From: Rhizorhapis sp036570425
GTDB taxonomy: Bacteria; Pseudomonadota; Alphaproteobacteria; Sphingomonadales; Sphingomonadaceae
Reading direction: 5' to 3'
Assembly (NCBI GenBank): GCA_036570425.1
Contig: DATCYF010000011.1
Span: forward strand, 227,131-291,130
Length of the DNA: 64,000 nucleotides
The position numbers and the translations under genes were made by a program. This document shows, piece by piece, positions 16,458 through 25,500 of this stretch (its first letter is position 1; each line of letters starts with the position of its first letter). The notes beneath the pieces are model-generated. The model did no database searches. It was not told the origin of the DNA and was given only the letters and a program-made list of their open reading frames with translations.

Positions 16458-17380
16458 ATAATCCCGTTGTCGCCGGGGCCAATGGCGCGGCACTACCGGC
16501 GCATGAGCATGGCAAGAATGCGAACAGCAGGATGCTGCTGCTCGCGCTCATCCTGACCGGGACATTTCTGATCGTGGAAGTGATCGGCTCGTTCGTCTTT
16601 AACAGCCTCGCTCTACTCTCCGACGCCGGGCACATGCTGACCGACGTCGCAGCGCTGACGATCGCCCTCATGGCAATCCGGATCGGAGCGCGATCAGCCG
16701 ACGATCGCCGCACTTGTGGCTATCGGCGCTTCGAAATCCTGGCCGCCGCATTCAACGCGCTCATGCTGTTCGCCGTGGCGATCTATGTTCTGGTGGAAGC
16801 GGTGAATCGGTTCCGCGATCCCGAGCCGGTTCAATCGACGGGCATGCTGATCGTCGCCGTGGCCGGACTGATCATCAATCTGATTTCCATGCGCCTGCTC
16901 CGGTCGGGGAAAGAACGGAGCCTCAACCTCAAAGGCGCCTATCTTGAAGTCTGGGCCGACATGCTGGGTTCGATCGGTGTCATCGGCGGTGCCGTTGCCA
17001 TTCGTTTCACCGGCCTCACCTGGATCGATCCGGTCGTCGCCGTCGGCATCGGCTTGTGGGTGCTGCCTCGGACATTGATTCTGCTGCGCGACACGGCGAA
17101 TGTTCTGTTGGAAGGCGTACCACGCGGCCTGTCCCTGAATGCCATTCGTCAAGCCATCGCCGGCGTTCCGGGAGTGCAGAGCGCCCACGATCTCCATGTC
17201 TGGTCGATCACGAGCGACTATATCAGCTGCTCGGTCCACATTGTCGTGAAGGACTTTTCGCTAGCGGAATCGATACGTGGTCGCGTCGTACAGATGCTGG
17301 CGCAGTCCTTCCAGATCGAACACGCCACCATCCAAACCGAGAGCAAGCCGTGTGCGGAGATAGGCTCCGCTCACACCTGA
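16442..17380 (+). CDS. czcD: CzcD-type cation diffusion facilitator
   Basis: This CDF transporter of 312 residues uses a GTG start at 16442 after a GAGAG site; an in-frame GTG at 16409 is the alternative. Six membrane spans are expected. TM2 has SDAGHMLTDVAAL (metal ligands H and D) and TM5 has YLEVWADMLGS, with Glu where many CDFs have His, as also in Cupriavidus CzcD. The cytoplasmic domain contains GVQSAHDLHVW and ends in HATIQTESKPC. It exchanges cytosolic Zn, Co or Cd for protons. It follows the P1B-4 pump and the SRPBCC gene in one direction. Confidence 0.93.
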   Translation: MSESVDNPVVAGANGAALPAHEHGKNANSRMLLLALILTGTFLIVEVIGSFVFNSLALLSDAGHMLTDVAALTIALMAIRIGARSADDRRTCGYRRFEILAAAFNALMLFAVAIYVLVEAVNRFRDPEPVQSTGMLIVAVAGLIINLISMRLLRSGKERSLNLKGAYLEVWADMLGSIGVIGGAVAIRFTGLTWIDPVVAVGIGLWVLPRTLILLRDTANVLLEGVPRGLSLNAIRQAIAGVPGVQSAHDLHVWSITSDYISCSVHIVVKDFSLAESIRGRVVQMLAQSFQIEHATIQTESKPCAEIGSAHT

Positions 17381-17441
17381 CGAGCAATGCATATTTGAGG
17401 TTCGGAGGATTTGAACCTCAGCCAACCGAGAGGAGATAATC

Positions 17442-17717
17442 ATGAGTTCATCTGCGGCAGCCAGCCAAGGCATGCTCTGCCCCGTCTGCAAAGTCACGCT
17501 GTCGATCTCGGAGCGACAGGGCGTTGAGATCGATTTCTGCCCGCAATGCCGGGGCGTGTGGCTCGATCGCGGAGAGCTCGACAAGATCATCGAGCGCTCT
17601 GAAACCGCAGCGCCTCCGCAGCCGCGTGCCCCGGAGCGTGAATACGATGAACGCCATCGCTCCGGCCATCACGAGCGCAAACGCAGGCGTGGATTTCTTT
17701 CGGACCTGTTCGACTGA
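17442..17717 (+). CDS. Zinc-ribbon (TFIIB-type) small protein
   Basis: This 91-residue protein has a zf-TFIIB-like ribbon: CPVC near residues 13-16 and CPQC near 34-37, followed by RGVWLDRGELDKIIE, the family hallmark. A basic His/Arg-rich tail ends in FLSDLFD. A GAGGAG site lies before the ATG. It is probably cytoplasmic; the family is widespread but its role is unknown. Its place next to czcD may reflect zinc binding or simple operon membership. Confidence 0.8.
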   Translation: MSSSAAASQGMLCPVCKVTLSISERQGVEIDFCPQCRGVWLDRGELDKIIERSETAAPPQPRAPEREYDERHRSGHHERKRRRGFLSDLFD

Positions 17718-17762
17718 TCTTGAAACGGAGTCGCCGCGGAAACAGTGGGCCAGGAGAGAAGC

Positions 17763-18245
17763 GTGTTTGCAGAAGAAAATGAAACAATCCTGCATTTCTC
17801 GCCGCCCAAAGTGTGGACGGCACTGACTCGCTTTGAGGACTATGAACGGTGGAATCCGTTCATCCGCATTGCAGGCCGACCCGAGGCAGGTGCGCTGGTC
17901 CAATATTCGTTCAGGATGAAATCGAACAAACCGCGCTTCTTTACCATCGATGCGTGCATCATCACGTTTGAGCCTCAAAGACGTATGACCTTTCGGTTCG
18001 GATTTGGGGGGCTGCTCTCTTTCGAGGAGAGTTATGCCGTCGAGCCCGTGCCCGTCGGGTCGCGCCTGGTTCACTGCTTTCGCTGCACGGGTCTCCTCTC
18101 CGCACTGAAACTCTGGAAGATGAAACGAAACTTCAGCGAAATGCTCGAGATCATCGACCCGCTGTTCGAGCGGTATCTGGGTCCCACTCGGCCGCCTGCT
18201 TCGGCCAAGAAGCGCGTCAGGAAGGGATTTCGGCCAAATGCCTGA
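17763..18245 (+). CDS. SRPBCC (START-like) protein, copy 3
   Basis: From a GTG at 17763 (AGGAG site, six-base spacing; another GTG at 17745 lacks one) the product has 160 residues. It opens with FAEENETILHFSPPKVWTAL, then has DYERWNPFIRIAGRPEAG, a beta-rich middle and a terminal helix (NFSEMLEIIDPLFERYL). The start, the WNPF motif and the ERYL end parallel copy 1 at 11134-11604, which suggests a common ancestor. SRPBCC proteins bind hydrophobic ligands; nothing shows enzymatic function. Confidence 0.78.
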   Translation: MFAEENETILHFSPPKVWTALTRFEDYERWNPFIRIAGRPEAGALVQYSFRMKSNKPRFFTIDACIITFEPQRRMTFRFGFGGLLSFEESYAVEPVPVGSRLVHCFRCTGLLSALKLWKMKRNFSEMLEIIDPLFERYLGPTRPPASAKKRVRKGFRPNA

Positions 18246-18333
18246 CAGAGCGACAAGTTTGGTCCTCCGCAAGCGATTTAGTGGAAGAATGGCCCCCGCC
18301 AGACGAGGCCATCTTCCCTTGCGGTCCGGACCA

Positions 18334-18364
18334 CGCCGTGGGCGCGCCCCCCGCGCCCACGGCG
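18334..18364 (+). terminator. GC-rich hairpin ending the czc cluster
   Basis: Perfect 13-bp arms CGCCGTGGGCGCG (18334-18346) and CGCGCCCACGGCG (18352-18364) enclose a five-C loop. There is no T-run. Its place between the SRPBCC gene and the first lipoprotein gene fits a terminator of the long czc transcript. Confidence 0.6.
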
Positions 18365-18436
18365 AAACCTACGCAAGTCTGGTCAAACCCGGCATTGGCG
18401 CACCCTTCGGGGCCCAGAATGCATGAAGGAACAAGC

Positions 18437-18844
18437 ATGACTTCTATGTCGAAGGGTAATGGCTGGGCCCGTCGAATCGCGCTCTCACGATGCCTCGTAT
18501 TGTTGACGGTCCCCCTTGCTGGTCTGCTGTCCGGATGCTCTGAATCCGATCAAGCCGACACATCCAATATGTCCACGAACACGACTCTCCCCATTCAAAT
18601 GCCCCCCGCCATCGTGGCGAGCCACACCTATAGATGCACCGGCGGGGACGTCCTCTATGTCGACTTCTTGGCGGACGGCACCTCGATCAATGTGAAGCAG
18701 CGGCCTTCCGGCCCGTCGCTTCGACTGACGGCGCCCTCGCAAGGACTCACCTATGTTGGCGACGGCATGAATCTGGGGCTCAATGGTAAGGACATCAAAA
18801 TTGATGAGCCGAAGAAGCCGTCGCGCATGTGCAAGCGATCTTGA
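18437..18844 (+). CDS. MliC-like lipoprotein
   Basis: This 135-residue protein has a lipoprotein signal (lipobox LLSGC, Cys near residue 34). A single small domain follows, with HTYRCTGGDVLYVDF and a later GLTYVGDGMNLGLNGKDIKI stretch. The YRC-G-x-x-V-x-F pattern and layout resemble MliC/PliC membrane-bound inhibitors of C-type lysozyme. The ATG at 18437 has an AAGGAA site; in-frame starts further upstream lack one. It follows a strong hairpin and so has its own promoter or read-through. The lysozyme-inhibitor role is inferred. Confidence 0.6.
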   Translation: MTSMSKGNGWARRIALSRCLVLLTVPLAGLLSGCSESDQADTSNMSTNTTLPIQMPPAIVASHTYRCTGGDVLYVDFLADGTSINVKQRPSGPSLRLTAPSQGLTYVGDGMNLGLNGKDIKIDEPKKPSRMCKRS

Positions 18845-18904
18845 GGTCATAGGCGACAGCGATGTCGAGACGACGGAAGAACGGAATTTGAGGGAGAGAA
18901 CGTG

Positions 18905-19315
18905 ATGACAAGGCCCTTCAGACCTGCGCTTATCATCACATTTCTCGCCCTATTGACGGGCTGCATTTCTGGACCACCCCTCCAGACCACGGTCATCACC
19001 AGCCCAAGCAAGCGCCTCGAAATATATTGGGTCCGGACCTACCAGGATAAGAAGGGCGTCCTTGTGATGGGCACCGTCCGCCGGCCGGCTCTGGCCAAAG
19101 GGACGATATGGGGCCATCTGCATATCGTAGGCATGTTCGACGATCGGCGACCACCAATCACTGTCGACGCCAGATGGGGTAGCCTATCGTCTCGAGGGAG
19201 CAGATCCGCGCCCTTCAGTGCGGTGTTACCAACATCCGACCCGCTTGCGATCAAAAGCGTCAGGATCGAGTATCGAGCCGAGCGGGATCGCGCCAGGACA
19301 CCTCATCTCGACTAA
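18905..19315 (+). CDS. Small lipoprotein of unknown function
   Basis: This 136-residue protein has a lipoprotein signal (lipobox LLTGC, Cys near 20) followed by a beta-rich domain (EIYWVRTYQDKKGVLVMGTV, then SVRIEYRAER). A GGGAG site precedes GTG 18902 and ATG 18905. No family is recognised with confidence. It lies 60 bases after the MliC-like gene, and both are probably co-transcribed envelope proteins. Confidence 0.6.
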   Translation: MTRPFRPALIITFLALLTGCISGPPLQTTVITSPSKRLEIYWVRTYQDKKGVLVMGTVRRPALAKGTIWGHLHIVGMFDDRRPPITVDARWGSLSSRGSRSAPFSAVLPTSDPLAIKSVRIEYRAERDRARTPHLD

Positions 19316-19696
19316 GCTCGCGCGGCCGCCCCGGGTTACCCAGCCACCGTATGCCTCTCGGATGAACGATAGCATGGCTTCAAGCTGAAGCCGTCGACGC
19401 CTTTGCCCGATGCCTTATCGGACAAGATCTTGTCGAATACCACATCCTCGAGCTGGCGATCGGCATCGCAATCGAACGCGCTGAACCGGACGTGTCCGAC
19501 CCTCTGCCCCCATCGCCTGCTTCTGACAAAACAAATCTGTCAGGTTGAAATCCCTGAAATCCACCAACGGATGTCAAAAAAACGCTCCAGCGTTCTTATT
19601 TTATTCGTTCTTATGAACAGCATAGCATCAGATCGAGCTATACTCAAAGTTGGCGCTAGAAGGCCAAGACCCTGAGTAATTGTGGTCTCATTAGCC
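19316..19696. other. Gap between lipoprotein gene and merR
   Basis: No intact gene is seen. A plus-strand frame without a start codon (about 19366-19548) reads like a gene remnant (FARCLIGQDLVEYHILELAI), but no family is recognised. The following 150 bases (19545-19696) are AT-rich compared with the flanks. This may be a junction between the czc block and the mer block. Confidence 0.4.
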
Positions 19697-20110
19697 TCAA
19701 TCAGGTGAAAACTGAAGCGCGTCCAAGATGGGGCATTCGGCAACGTCGTCGCCCGTGCATTTGACCAACGTTGTTGCTAGCGTCGCCTCTATTTTCTGCA
19801 AGTCGGTGATACGGCGTCGAACATCTTCAAGATGGATTTGAGTTCTTCCCATCACTTCTGCGCAAGTCTGCGCCCCTGTGTCGGTCAGTGACAACAGAGA
19901 GCGTATTTCATTCATTGCATAGCCAAGATCGCGAGCGCGCCGGATAAACTGCAACCTTTGCACCAGCTCCGGCGAATAGACCCGATAGCCGTTAGCGCTG
20001 CGCGTCGGTGCTGGCAGCAATCCGACCTTCTCGTAATAACGGATTGTTTCGAGATTGCAGCCGGTCTTCCGGGCCAGCTGGGCGCGTAAAATGCCAGATT
20101 GTGGCTGCAT
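19697..20110 (-). CDS. merR: MerR mercury-responsive regulator
   Basis: This 137-residue MerR protein has an HTH with ETIRYYEKVGLLPAP and the hinge RRARDLGY, and mercury-ligand cysteines at 83, 118 and 126. The ATG at 20110 follows a GAGAG site; upstream in-frame codons would extend through the mer operator. It is divergent from merT. The protein represses, and when Hg(II) is bound activates, the mer promoter at 20122-20152. Cys spacing (C-x7-C) equals that of the regulator at 1343-1762, but the context with merTPA fixes the mercury assignment. Confidence 0.93.
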   Translation of the reverse strand: MQPQSGILRAQLARKTGCNLETIRYYEKVGLLPAPTRSANGYRVYSPELVQRLQFIRRARDLGYAMNEIRSLLSLTDTGAQTCAEVMGRTQIHLEDVRRRITDLQKIEATLATTLVKCTGDDVAECPILDALQFSPD

Positions 20111-20121
20111 GAAAAACTCTC

Positions 20122-20152
20122 TTGAGTCTGTACGTACTACAGACATTACACT
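20122..20152 (+). promoter_or_regulatory. mer promoter/operator
   Basis: The -35 TTGAGT (20122-20127) and -10 TACACT (20147-20152) are separated by 19 bp. A perfect dyad TCTGTA / TACAGA (20127-20132 and 20138-20143) lies in the spacer. This is the classic MerR-activated promoter, reading into merT (ATG 20187). Confidence 0.85.
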
Positions 20153-20186
20153 GCGAATCACAAAGTCGGAAGAAAGGATTTGCGGC

Positions 20187-20582
20187 ATGGCCTCAGCGCC
20201 TGAATCGGGGCGGCCAACCCTCACTGAAAGCCGCGAGTCGAAGCGGGCAAGCTGGGCTGCCATGGGCGCGTTGATCGGCGCAGGACTGGCCTCGGCCTGC
20301 TGCGTCGTACCGCTCCTGCTCGTCACGCTTGGCATCTCCGGCGCGTGGATCGCCAACTTGACCGCGCTTGGACCCTATAAGCCCTATGTCGCAGCGATGA
20401 CGCTCGCGTTGCTTGGGCTTGGCTTCTGGTATGTCTATTTCAAGCCGAAACCACCCTGCGAAGACGGCTCATACTGCGCTCGTCCGCAATCGGCCCGCAC
20501 CACTAAAGCCGCCTTGTGGCTGGGTCTCACCATCGTCATCCTGGCGCTCACTATCGACTGGTGGGCGCCCTGGTTCTATTGA
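20187..20582 (+). CDS. merT: MerT mercuric ion transporter
   Basis: This 131-residue inner-membrane protein has three predicted spans. The first carries the vicinal pair CC at 38-39 (ASACCVVP), and a cytoplasmic loop has the second pair CEDGSYC. These hand Hg(II) from MerP to MerA. The ATG at 20187 follows an AAGGA site; frames open upstream would read through the operator. It is the first gene of merTPA. Confidence 0.93.
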   Translation: MASAPESGRPTLTESRESKRASWAAMGALIGAGLASACCVVPLLLVTLGISGAWIANLTALGPYKPYVAAMTLALLGLGFWYVYFKPKPPCEDGSYCARPQSARTTKAALWLGLTIVILALTIDWWAPWFY

Positions 20583-20594
20583 AAGGATACTCCC

Positions 20595-20924
20595 ATGAAG
20601 AAGACATTACTCATTGGACTGACCGTACTGGCAATGACTGGCGGCGGGGTCGCCCTGGCTCTTGGCAATTCTGCACAGGATCGTCCGGCTGCTACCGCAA
20701 GCGCGCAACGGCAAACCACGTTTGCCGTTGAAAACATGACCTGCGCTACTTGCCCGATCACCGTGCGCAAGGCGATGAAAGGTGTCGCCGGAGTGACTGC
20801 GGTGAACGTCGATTTCGCGGCCAAGACCGCGCGCGCCACCTATGATCCACGACGCGCGAATGCCGCGCAAATTGCGGCAGCATCGACCGATGCGGGTTAT
20901 CCTGCACGCGCTATTCAAAACTGA
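20595..20924 (+). CDS. merP: MerP periplasmic mercury-binding protein
   Basis: This 109-residue protein has a signal peptide (MKKTLLIGLTVLAMTGGG) and one heavy-metal-associated domain with MTCATC (Cys 50 and 53) and GVAGVTAVNVDF. It scavenges periplasmic Hg(II) for MerT. It follows merT by 12 bases and is preceded by AAAGGA. Confidence 0.95.
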   Translation: MKKTLLIGLTVLAMTGGGVALALGNSAQDRPAATASAQRQTTFAVENMTCATCPITVRKAMKGVAGVTAVNVDFAAKTARATYDPRRANAAQIAAASTDAGYPARAIQN

Positions 20925-20962
20925 ATGACGGCGCTCATCGCGCCTTGAGAAAGCGGTATCCA

Positions 20963-22420
20963 ATGAACGACTGTCGCAACCGCCCTAGGCGGGATGGGTA
21001 TGACGTGGCGGTCGTCGGCGCGGGCTCGGCGGGTTTTTCCGCCGCGATCACTGCCGCCGAACTCGGAGCGAAAGTCGCGCTGATCGGCCATGGCGTGATT
21101 GGCGGCACCTGTGTCAATGTCGGCTGCGTTCCGTCCAAGACGTTGATCCGCGCCGCCGAGGCGGTGCACGGTGGGCGAGCGGCCACCCGCTTTCCCGGCC
21201 TTGGCGGTAACATCCAGCTAGGCGATTGGGCTCAGCTCGCGGCGTCAAAGGATGAACTGGTCAACACGCTGCGCCAGAAAAAATATGTCGATCTGCTGCC
21301 CGCCTATGAGGGTGTAAGCTATATCGAGGGCAAGGCACGCATTGCCGACGGTGCGCTGATCGTTGACGATGTGCCGGTAGAAGTCGGCAAGGTCATTTTG
21401 GCGATGGGCGCACGGGCCAGCATTCCAGCGATTCCAGGTCTGGATACCGTACCCTACCTCACCAGCACGACAGCACTGGCGCTTGATCGACTGCCCCGAT
21501 CGCTGCTGGTCATCGGTGGTGGGGTGATCGGCGTTGAGCTGGGCCAGATGTTCGCCCGTTTTGGTGTAGAGGTTACCATCTGTTGCCGCAGCCGCTTGCT
21601 CCCCGAAATGGACCCGGAAGTGAGCACCGCGCTGCAAACCTATCTGGAGGCCGAAGGCGTGCGTGTATGCACGGGCATCGGCTATCAGCGTATCGCAAAC
21701 GCAGTTAACGGAATCGAACTGACCTGCGAAAGCCGGTCCTGTGATGGTGAAGATTGTTCCGACACCGTTGTAACGGTTCAGACCATCAGGGCAGAGCAAG
21801 TGCTGATTGCGGCGGGGCGACGACCCAACAGCGACGGACTCGGGCTGGCGGAGCGCGGCATATCTCTTGCCCACAGTGGTGGGATCATCGTCGATGACTA
21901 TCTCGAAACGACCGCTCCAGGCGTTTACGCGGCGGGCGATGTCACGGGACGTGACCAGTTCGTCTACATGGCCGCCTATGGCGCAAAGCTGGCGGCGCGC
22001 AATGCGGTCGAAGGCAATCAGCACCGCTATGACAATAGCACTATGCCAGCGGTGGTGTTCACCGATCCGCAGGTCGCCAGCGTCGGGCTGACCGAAACGG
22101 CTGCGCAGGCGAAAGGGCTGGATGTCAAAGTGTCACTGCTTCCACTCGATGCCGTACCAAGGGCGTTGGCGGCGCGTGACACACGCGGCCTTATCAAGCT
22201 GGTCGCCGACAAGGCGAGCGACCGTCTGCTGGGAGGTCAGATCATGGCACCCGAAGGAGCGGACTCCATTCAGACATTGGTGTTGGCGATCAGACATGGC
22301 ATGACCGCCGCAGAACTCGGCGCGACGATCTTTCCTTATCTCACCACCGTCGAAGGGCTGAAGCTCGCCGCCCAGACATTTGACCGGGATGTTGCCAAAC
22401 TATCCTGCTGTGCGGGATGA
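20963..22420 (+). CDS. merA: MerA mercuric reductase (no NmerA domain)
   Basis: This 485-residue FAD/NADPH disulfide oxidoreductase has the FAD fold VVGAGSAGFSAA near residue 17. The redox pair GGTCVNVGCVPSK lies near 46-58, the NADPH fold VIGGGVIGVELG near 185, and the C-terminal mercury-binding Cys pair is four residues from the end (SCCAG). It reduces Hg(II) to volatile Hg(0) in the cytoplasm. The N-terminal HMA domain (NmerA) found in many MerA proteins is absent, as in several alphaproteobacterial forms. A TTG at 20945 is in frame, but the ATG at 20963 is preferred. No merB, merC or merD is present. Confidence 0.95.
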   Translation: MNDCRNRPRRDGYDVAVVGAGSAGFSAAITAAELGAKVALIGHGVIGGTCVNVGCVPSKTLIRAAEAVHGGRAATRFPGLGGNIQLGDWAQLAASKDELVNTLRQKKYVDLLPAYEGVSYIEGKARIADGALIVDDVPVEVGKVILAMGARASIPAIPGLDTVPYLTSTTALALDRLPRSLLVIGGGVIGVELGQMFARFGVEVTICCRSRLLPEMDPEVSTALQTYLEAEGVRVCTGIGYQRIANAVNGIELTCESRSCDGEDCSDTVVTVQTIRAEQVLIAAGRRPNSDGLGLAERGISLAHSGGIIVDDYLETTAPGVYAAGDVTGRDQFVYMAAYGAKLAARNAVEGNQHRYDNSTMPAVVFTDPQVASVGLTETAAQAKGLDVKVSLLPLDAVPRALAARDTRGLIKLVADKASDRLLGGQIMAPEGADSIQTLVLAIRHGMTAAELGATIFPYLTTVEGLKLAAQTFDRDVAKLSCCAG

Positions 22421-22491
22421 CCTCCAGGGCTTCAATCTACGAAAGCGGGGTTCGCTCCCGTACCAAAGCTGTTCCGCTACGAAATCGAGGA

Positions 22492-22520
22492 GTTGGAGGC
22501 CGTACATAGCGGCCTCCAAC
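22492..22520. terminator. Bidirectional hairpin between merA and czcA2
   Basis: Perfect 10-bp arms GTTGGAGGCC (22492-22501) and GGCCTCCAAC (22511-22520) enclose a 9-base loop in the gap between two convergent genes. It could terminate both transcripts, although no T-run is present. Confidence 0.6.
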
Positions 22521-22525
22521 CCGGC

Positions 22526-25500
22526 TCACGATGAGGTTAGCGGCTCTGAATCTCCGTTCTGTACAGCCTCCTCGACGCGCCGACCGTATCGGGCGTAGAG
22601 TGTCGGCAGCACGAACAGCGTAAGAAGCGTCGCCGAGATGAGCCCGCCGATCACCACCGTGGCGAGCGGCTTTTGGACCTCGGCGCCCGAGCCAGTGGCG
22701 ATCGCCATGGGCACGAACCCGAGCGAGGCTACGAGTGCCGTCATCACCACCGGTCTCAGCCGCATCATCGCGCCTTCGTAGGACGCCTTTGCCCGGTCCA
22801 TGCCATTCGCGATCAATCCCTGGATTGACGTGACCATGACGAGCCCGTTTAGCACCGCGATGCCCGACAGCGCGATGAACCCCACCGCCGCCGAGATCGA
22901 GAAGGGCATGCCTCTCAGGAACAGCGCCAGCACGCCCCCGACGAGCGCCAATGGCACGCCAGTAAACACGATCGCCGCGTCGCGAACGCTTCCAAGCGCA
23001 CCATAGAGCAGCAGCATGATCAGTGCAAAACAGGCGGGAACCACCAACATCAGCCGCTCGCTGGCCGATTGGAGGTTCTCGAACTGACCACCCCAATCGA
23101 GATACTGGCCGGCAGAGAGGCGCACCTCCCGGTCGATCGTCTCCCGCGCATCAGCAACGACACTGGCAACATCGCGGCCACGCACATTGGCCTGAACCAC
23201 GACGCGTCGCTTGCCGTTCTCGCGGCTGATCTGGTTGGGACCATCGGAAACGCCGATGTCTGCAACGCTCTGGAGGGGCACGAACCCACCATTGGGGAGG
23301 GGCACCGGAACCTGTGCCAACGTCTGCAGATCGGCGCGTGCCATATCCGACAAGCGGATGGTGACCGAAAAACGCCGGTCACCCTCGAAGATCATTCCGG
23401 CATCGCGTCCGCCGATGGCGGCGGAAACAGTGTCCTGAACGGCCTGGGCAGTGATGCCGAGCCTCGACATGATGTCACGGCGCGGCCGGATATCCAGCAT
23501 CGGCAAGCCTTCAGTCTGCTCCACCCGAACATCGACAGCGCCTTCGGTCTTGCGCAGGATTGCAGCGATCTGGTTCGCCGTGTCGTTCATAGTATCGAAA
23601 TCGTCACCGAAGACTTTGATCGCGACGTCACCGCGCACCCCGGCGATCAGTTCGTTGAAGCGCATCTGGATCGGCTGGGTTATCTCAAACGCGCCGCCCG
23701 GAATGCTTTCGAGGACTGTCTCCACCTTTGCCACGAGATCAGCCTTGGACAGGCCCTTGTCGGGCCACTCGCTTTTCGGCTTCATGATGATGAACGTATC
23801 GGAGATGTTAGGCGGCATCGGATCGGATGCGAGTTCGGCCGTGCCCGTCTTTGAGAAGACGAACCGCACTTCCGGAAGCTTCGCAATCTCTTGCTCGATA
23901 CGGGACTGCATCGCCTGACTCTGATCGACCGATGTCCCTGGAACGCGCAACACCTGTGCGGTCAGATCGCCCTCGTCGAGCTGCGGAAGAAACTCCTGCC
24001 CAAGAAACGAGAACGTCAGGATCGCGGCCAGAAAGGCCCCGACGCCAACCCCCATAGTGAGGGTGGCTCGCTTCATCGCCTGGTGAAGCCCCGGCTCATA
24101 TCTGCGCTTGAGCCAAGACATAATCCGGCCTTCCTTCTCCTCGACCGGCTTCGACAGCCAGATTGCGAGCATCGCCGGCACGAAAGTGAGTGAGAGGACA
24201 AATGCCGAGACCAACGCCATGATGACGGTCAGCGCCATCGGCGTGAACGTCTTGCCTTCGACGCCGGTCAGCGTCAGAAGCGGGACATAGACGAGGATGA
24301 TGATTGCCTGTCCGAAGACGGTTGGACGGATCATCTCGCGCGCTGCCTGGGCGACGACCGACAACCGTTCTTCGGGACGCAGGGTACGTCCGTAATGATG
24401 TTGGCGTTCCGAAATACGCCTCAGCGCATTTTCTACGATGATGACGGCACCATCGACGATGAGGCCGAAATCAAGTGCGCCGAGGCTCATGAGGTTGGCC
24501 GAAACACCGCCCCTGAGCATGCCGAAACTGGTCATCAGCATGGTGATCGGAATCACCAACGCCGCAATCAGCGCCGCGCGGAAATTGCCGAGCAGCAGGA
24601 ATAGCACGACGATGACGAGCAACGCGCCTTCGATCAGGTTTTTCGAAACCGTCTTGATCGTGGAATTAACCAGCGATGTGCGGTCGAGGACCGGCTGCAC
24701 CACCACGTCGGTCGGCAGCGAGGCATTGATTTCATCCAGCCTTGCCGCCACCGCCGAGGCGACCGTTCGGCTATTCTCACCGATCCGCATGACCGCAGTG
24801 CCAACGACAACTTCCTTGCCGTTCTCCGATGCCGAACCATAGCGAATCGCCTGGCCGAGACGAACCTGCGCCACTTGATCGAGCCGGATCGGCACGCCTT
24901 CGCGCGTGGCGATAACGGTTCCAGCTAGCTCCCCAATGTTGCGGATGCGCGCATCGGAACGCACGGCCAACCCTTCGCCACCACGGTCGACGACGCCGGC
25001 GCCGACCCCGACATTGTTCTGCTCCAGCGCCTGCGCGAGAGCCGTCAAATCCATGCCGAGCGCGGCGAGCCGCTGCATGTCAGGGATCACCTGGAACTGC
25101 TTTACATAGCCGCCAATCGTATCCACCCCGGCAAGACCCGGCGTGTTTTTGAGCAGCGGCGCAACGATCCAGTCCTGCGCTGTGCGCAGATAAGTCGCCT
25201 TATCGGCTTCGCTTACAAGGCGATCCCCTTCCGGCGTTATATAGCTGCCATCGGGTTGTAGTCCTGGCTCGCCGGGCTTGTGGGTGTCCTCGTCGCGATG
25301 TTCGAGATGGACCGTCCACATATAGACTTCGCCGAGCCCGGTCGCGATCGGCCCCATGGTAGGCGTTGCGCCTTCGGGTAGACCTTCCTCCGCGACGCGC
25401 AAGCGTTCCGACACTTGTTGGCGCGCGAAATAGATATCGGTCGATTCTGAGAACACAGCCGTGATCTGGGCAAATCCATTGCGGCTGAGGGATCGGGTGT

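Noticed and set aside
16930..16980. Glu replacing His in TM5 of CzcD as a defect
   Set aside because: Cupriavidus CzcD has the same YLEVW sequence, so this is normal for the subfamily.
20963..21100. merA as a truncated gene lacking its N-terminus
   Set aside because: The FAD fold starts normally, and MerA forms without NmerA are known.
19316..22525. Mercury transposon with terminal inverted repeats
   Set aside because: No transposase, resolvase or matching terminal repeats were seen around merR-merTPA.
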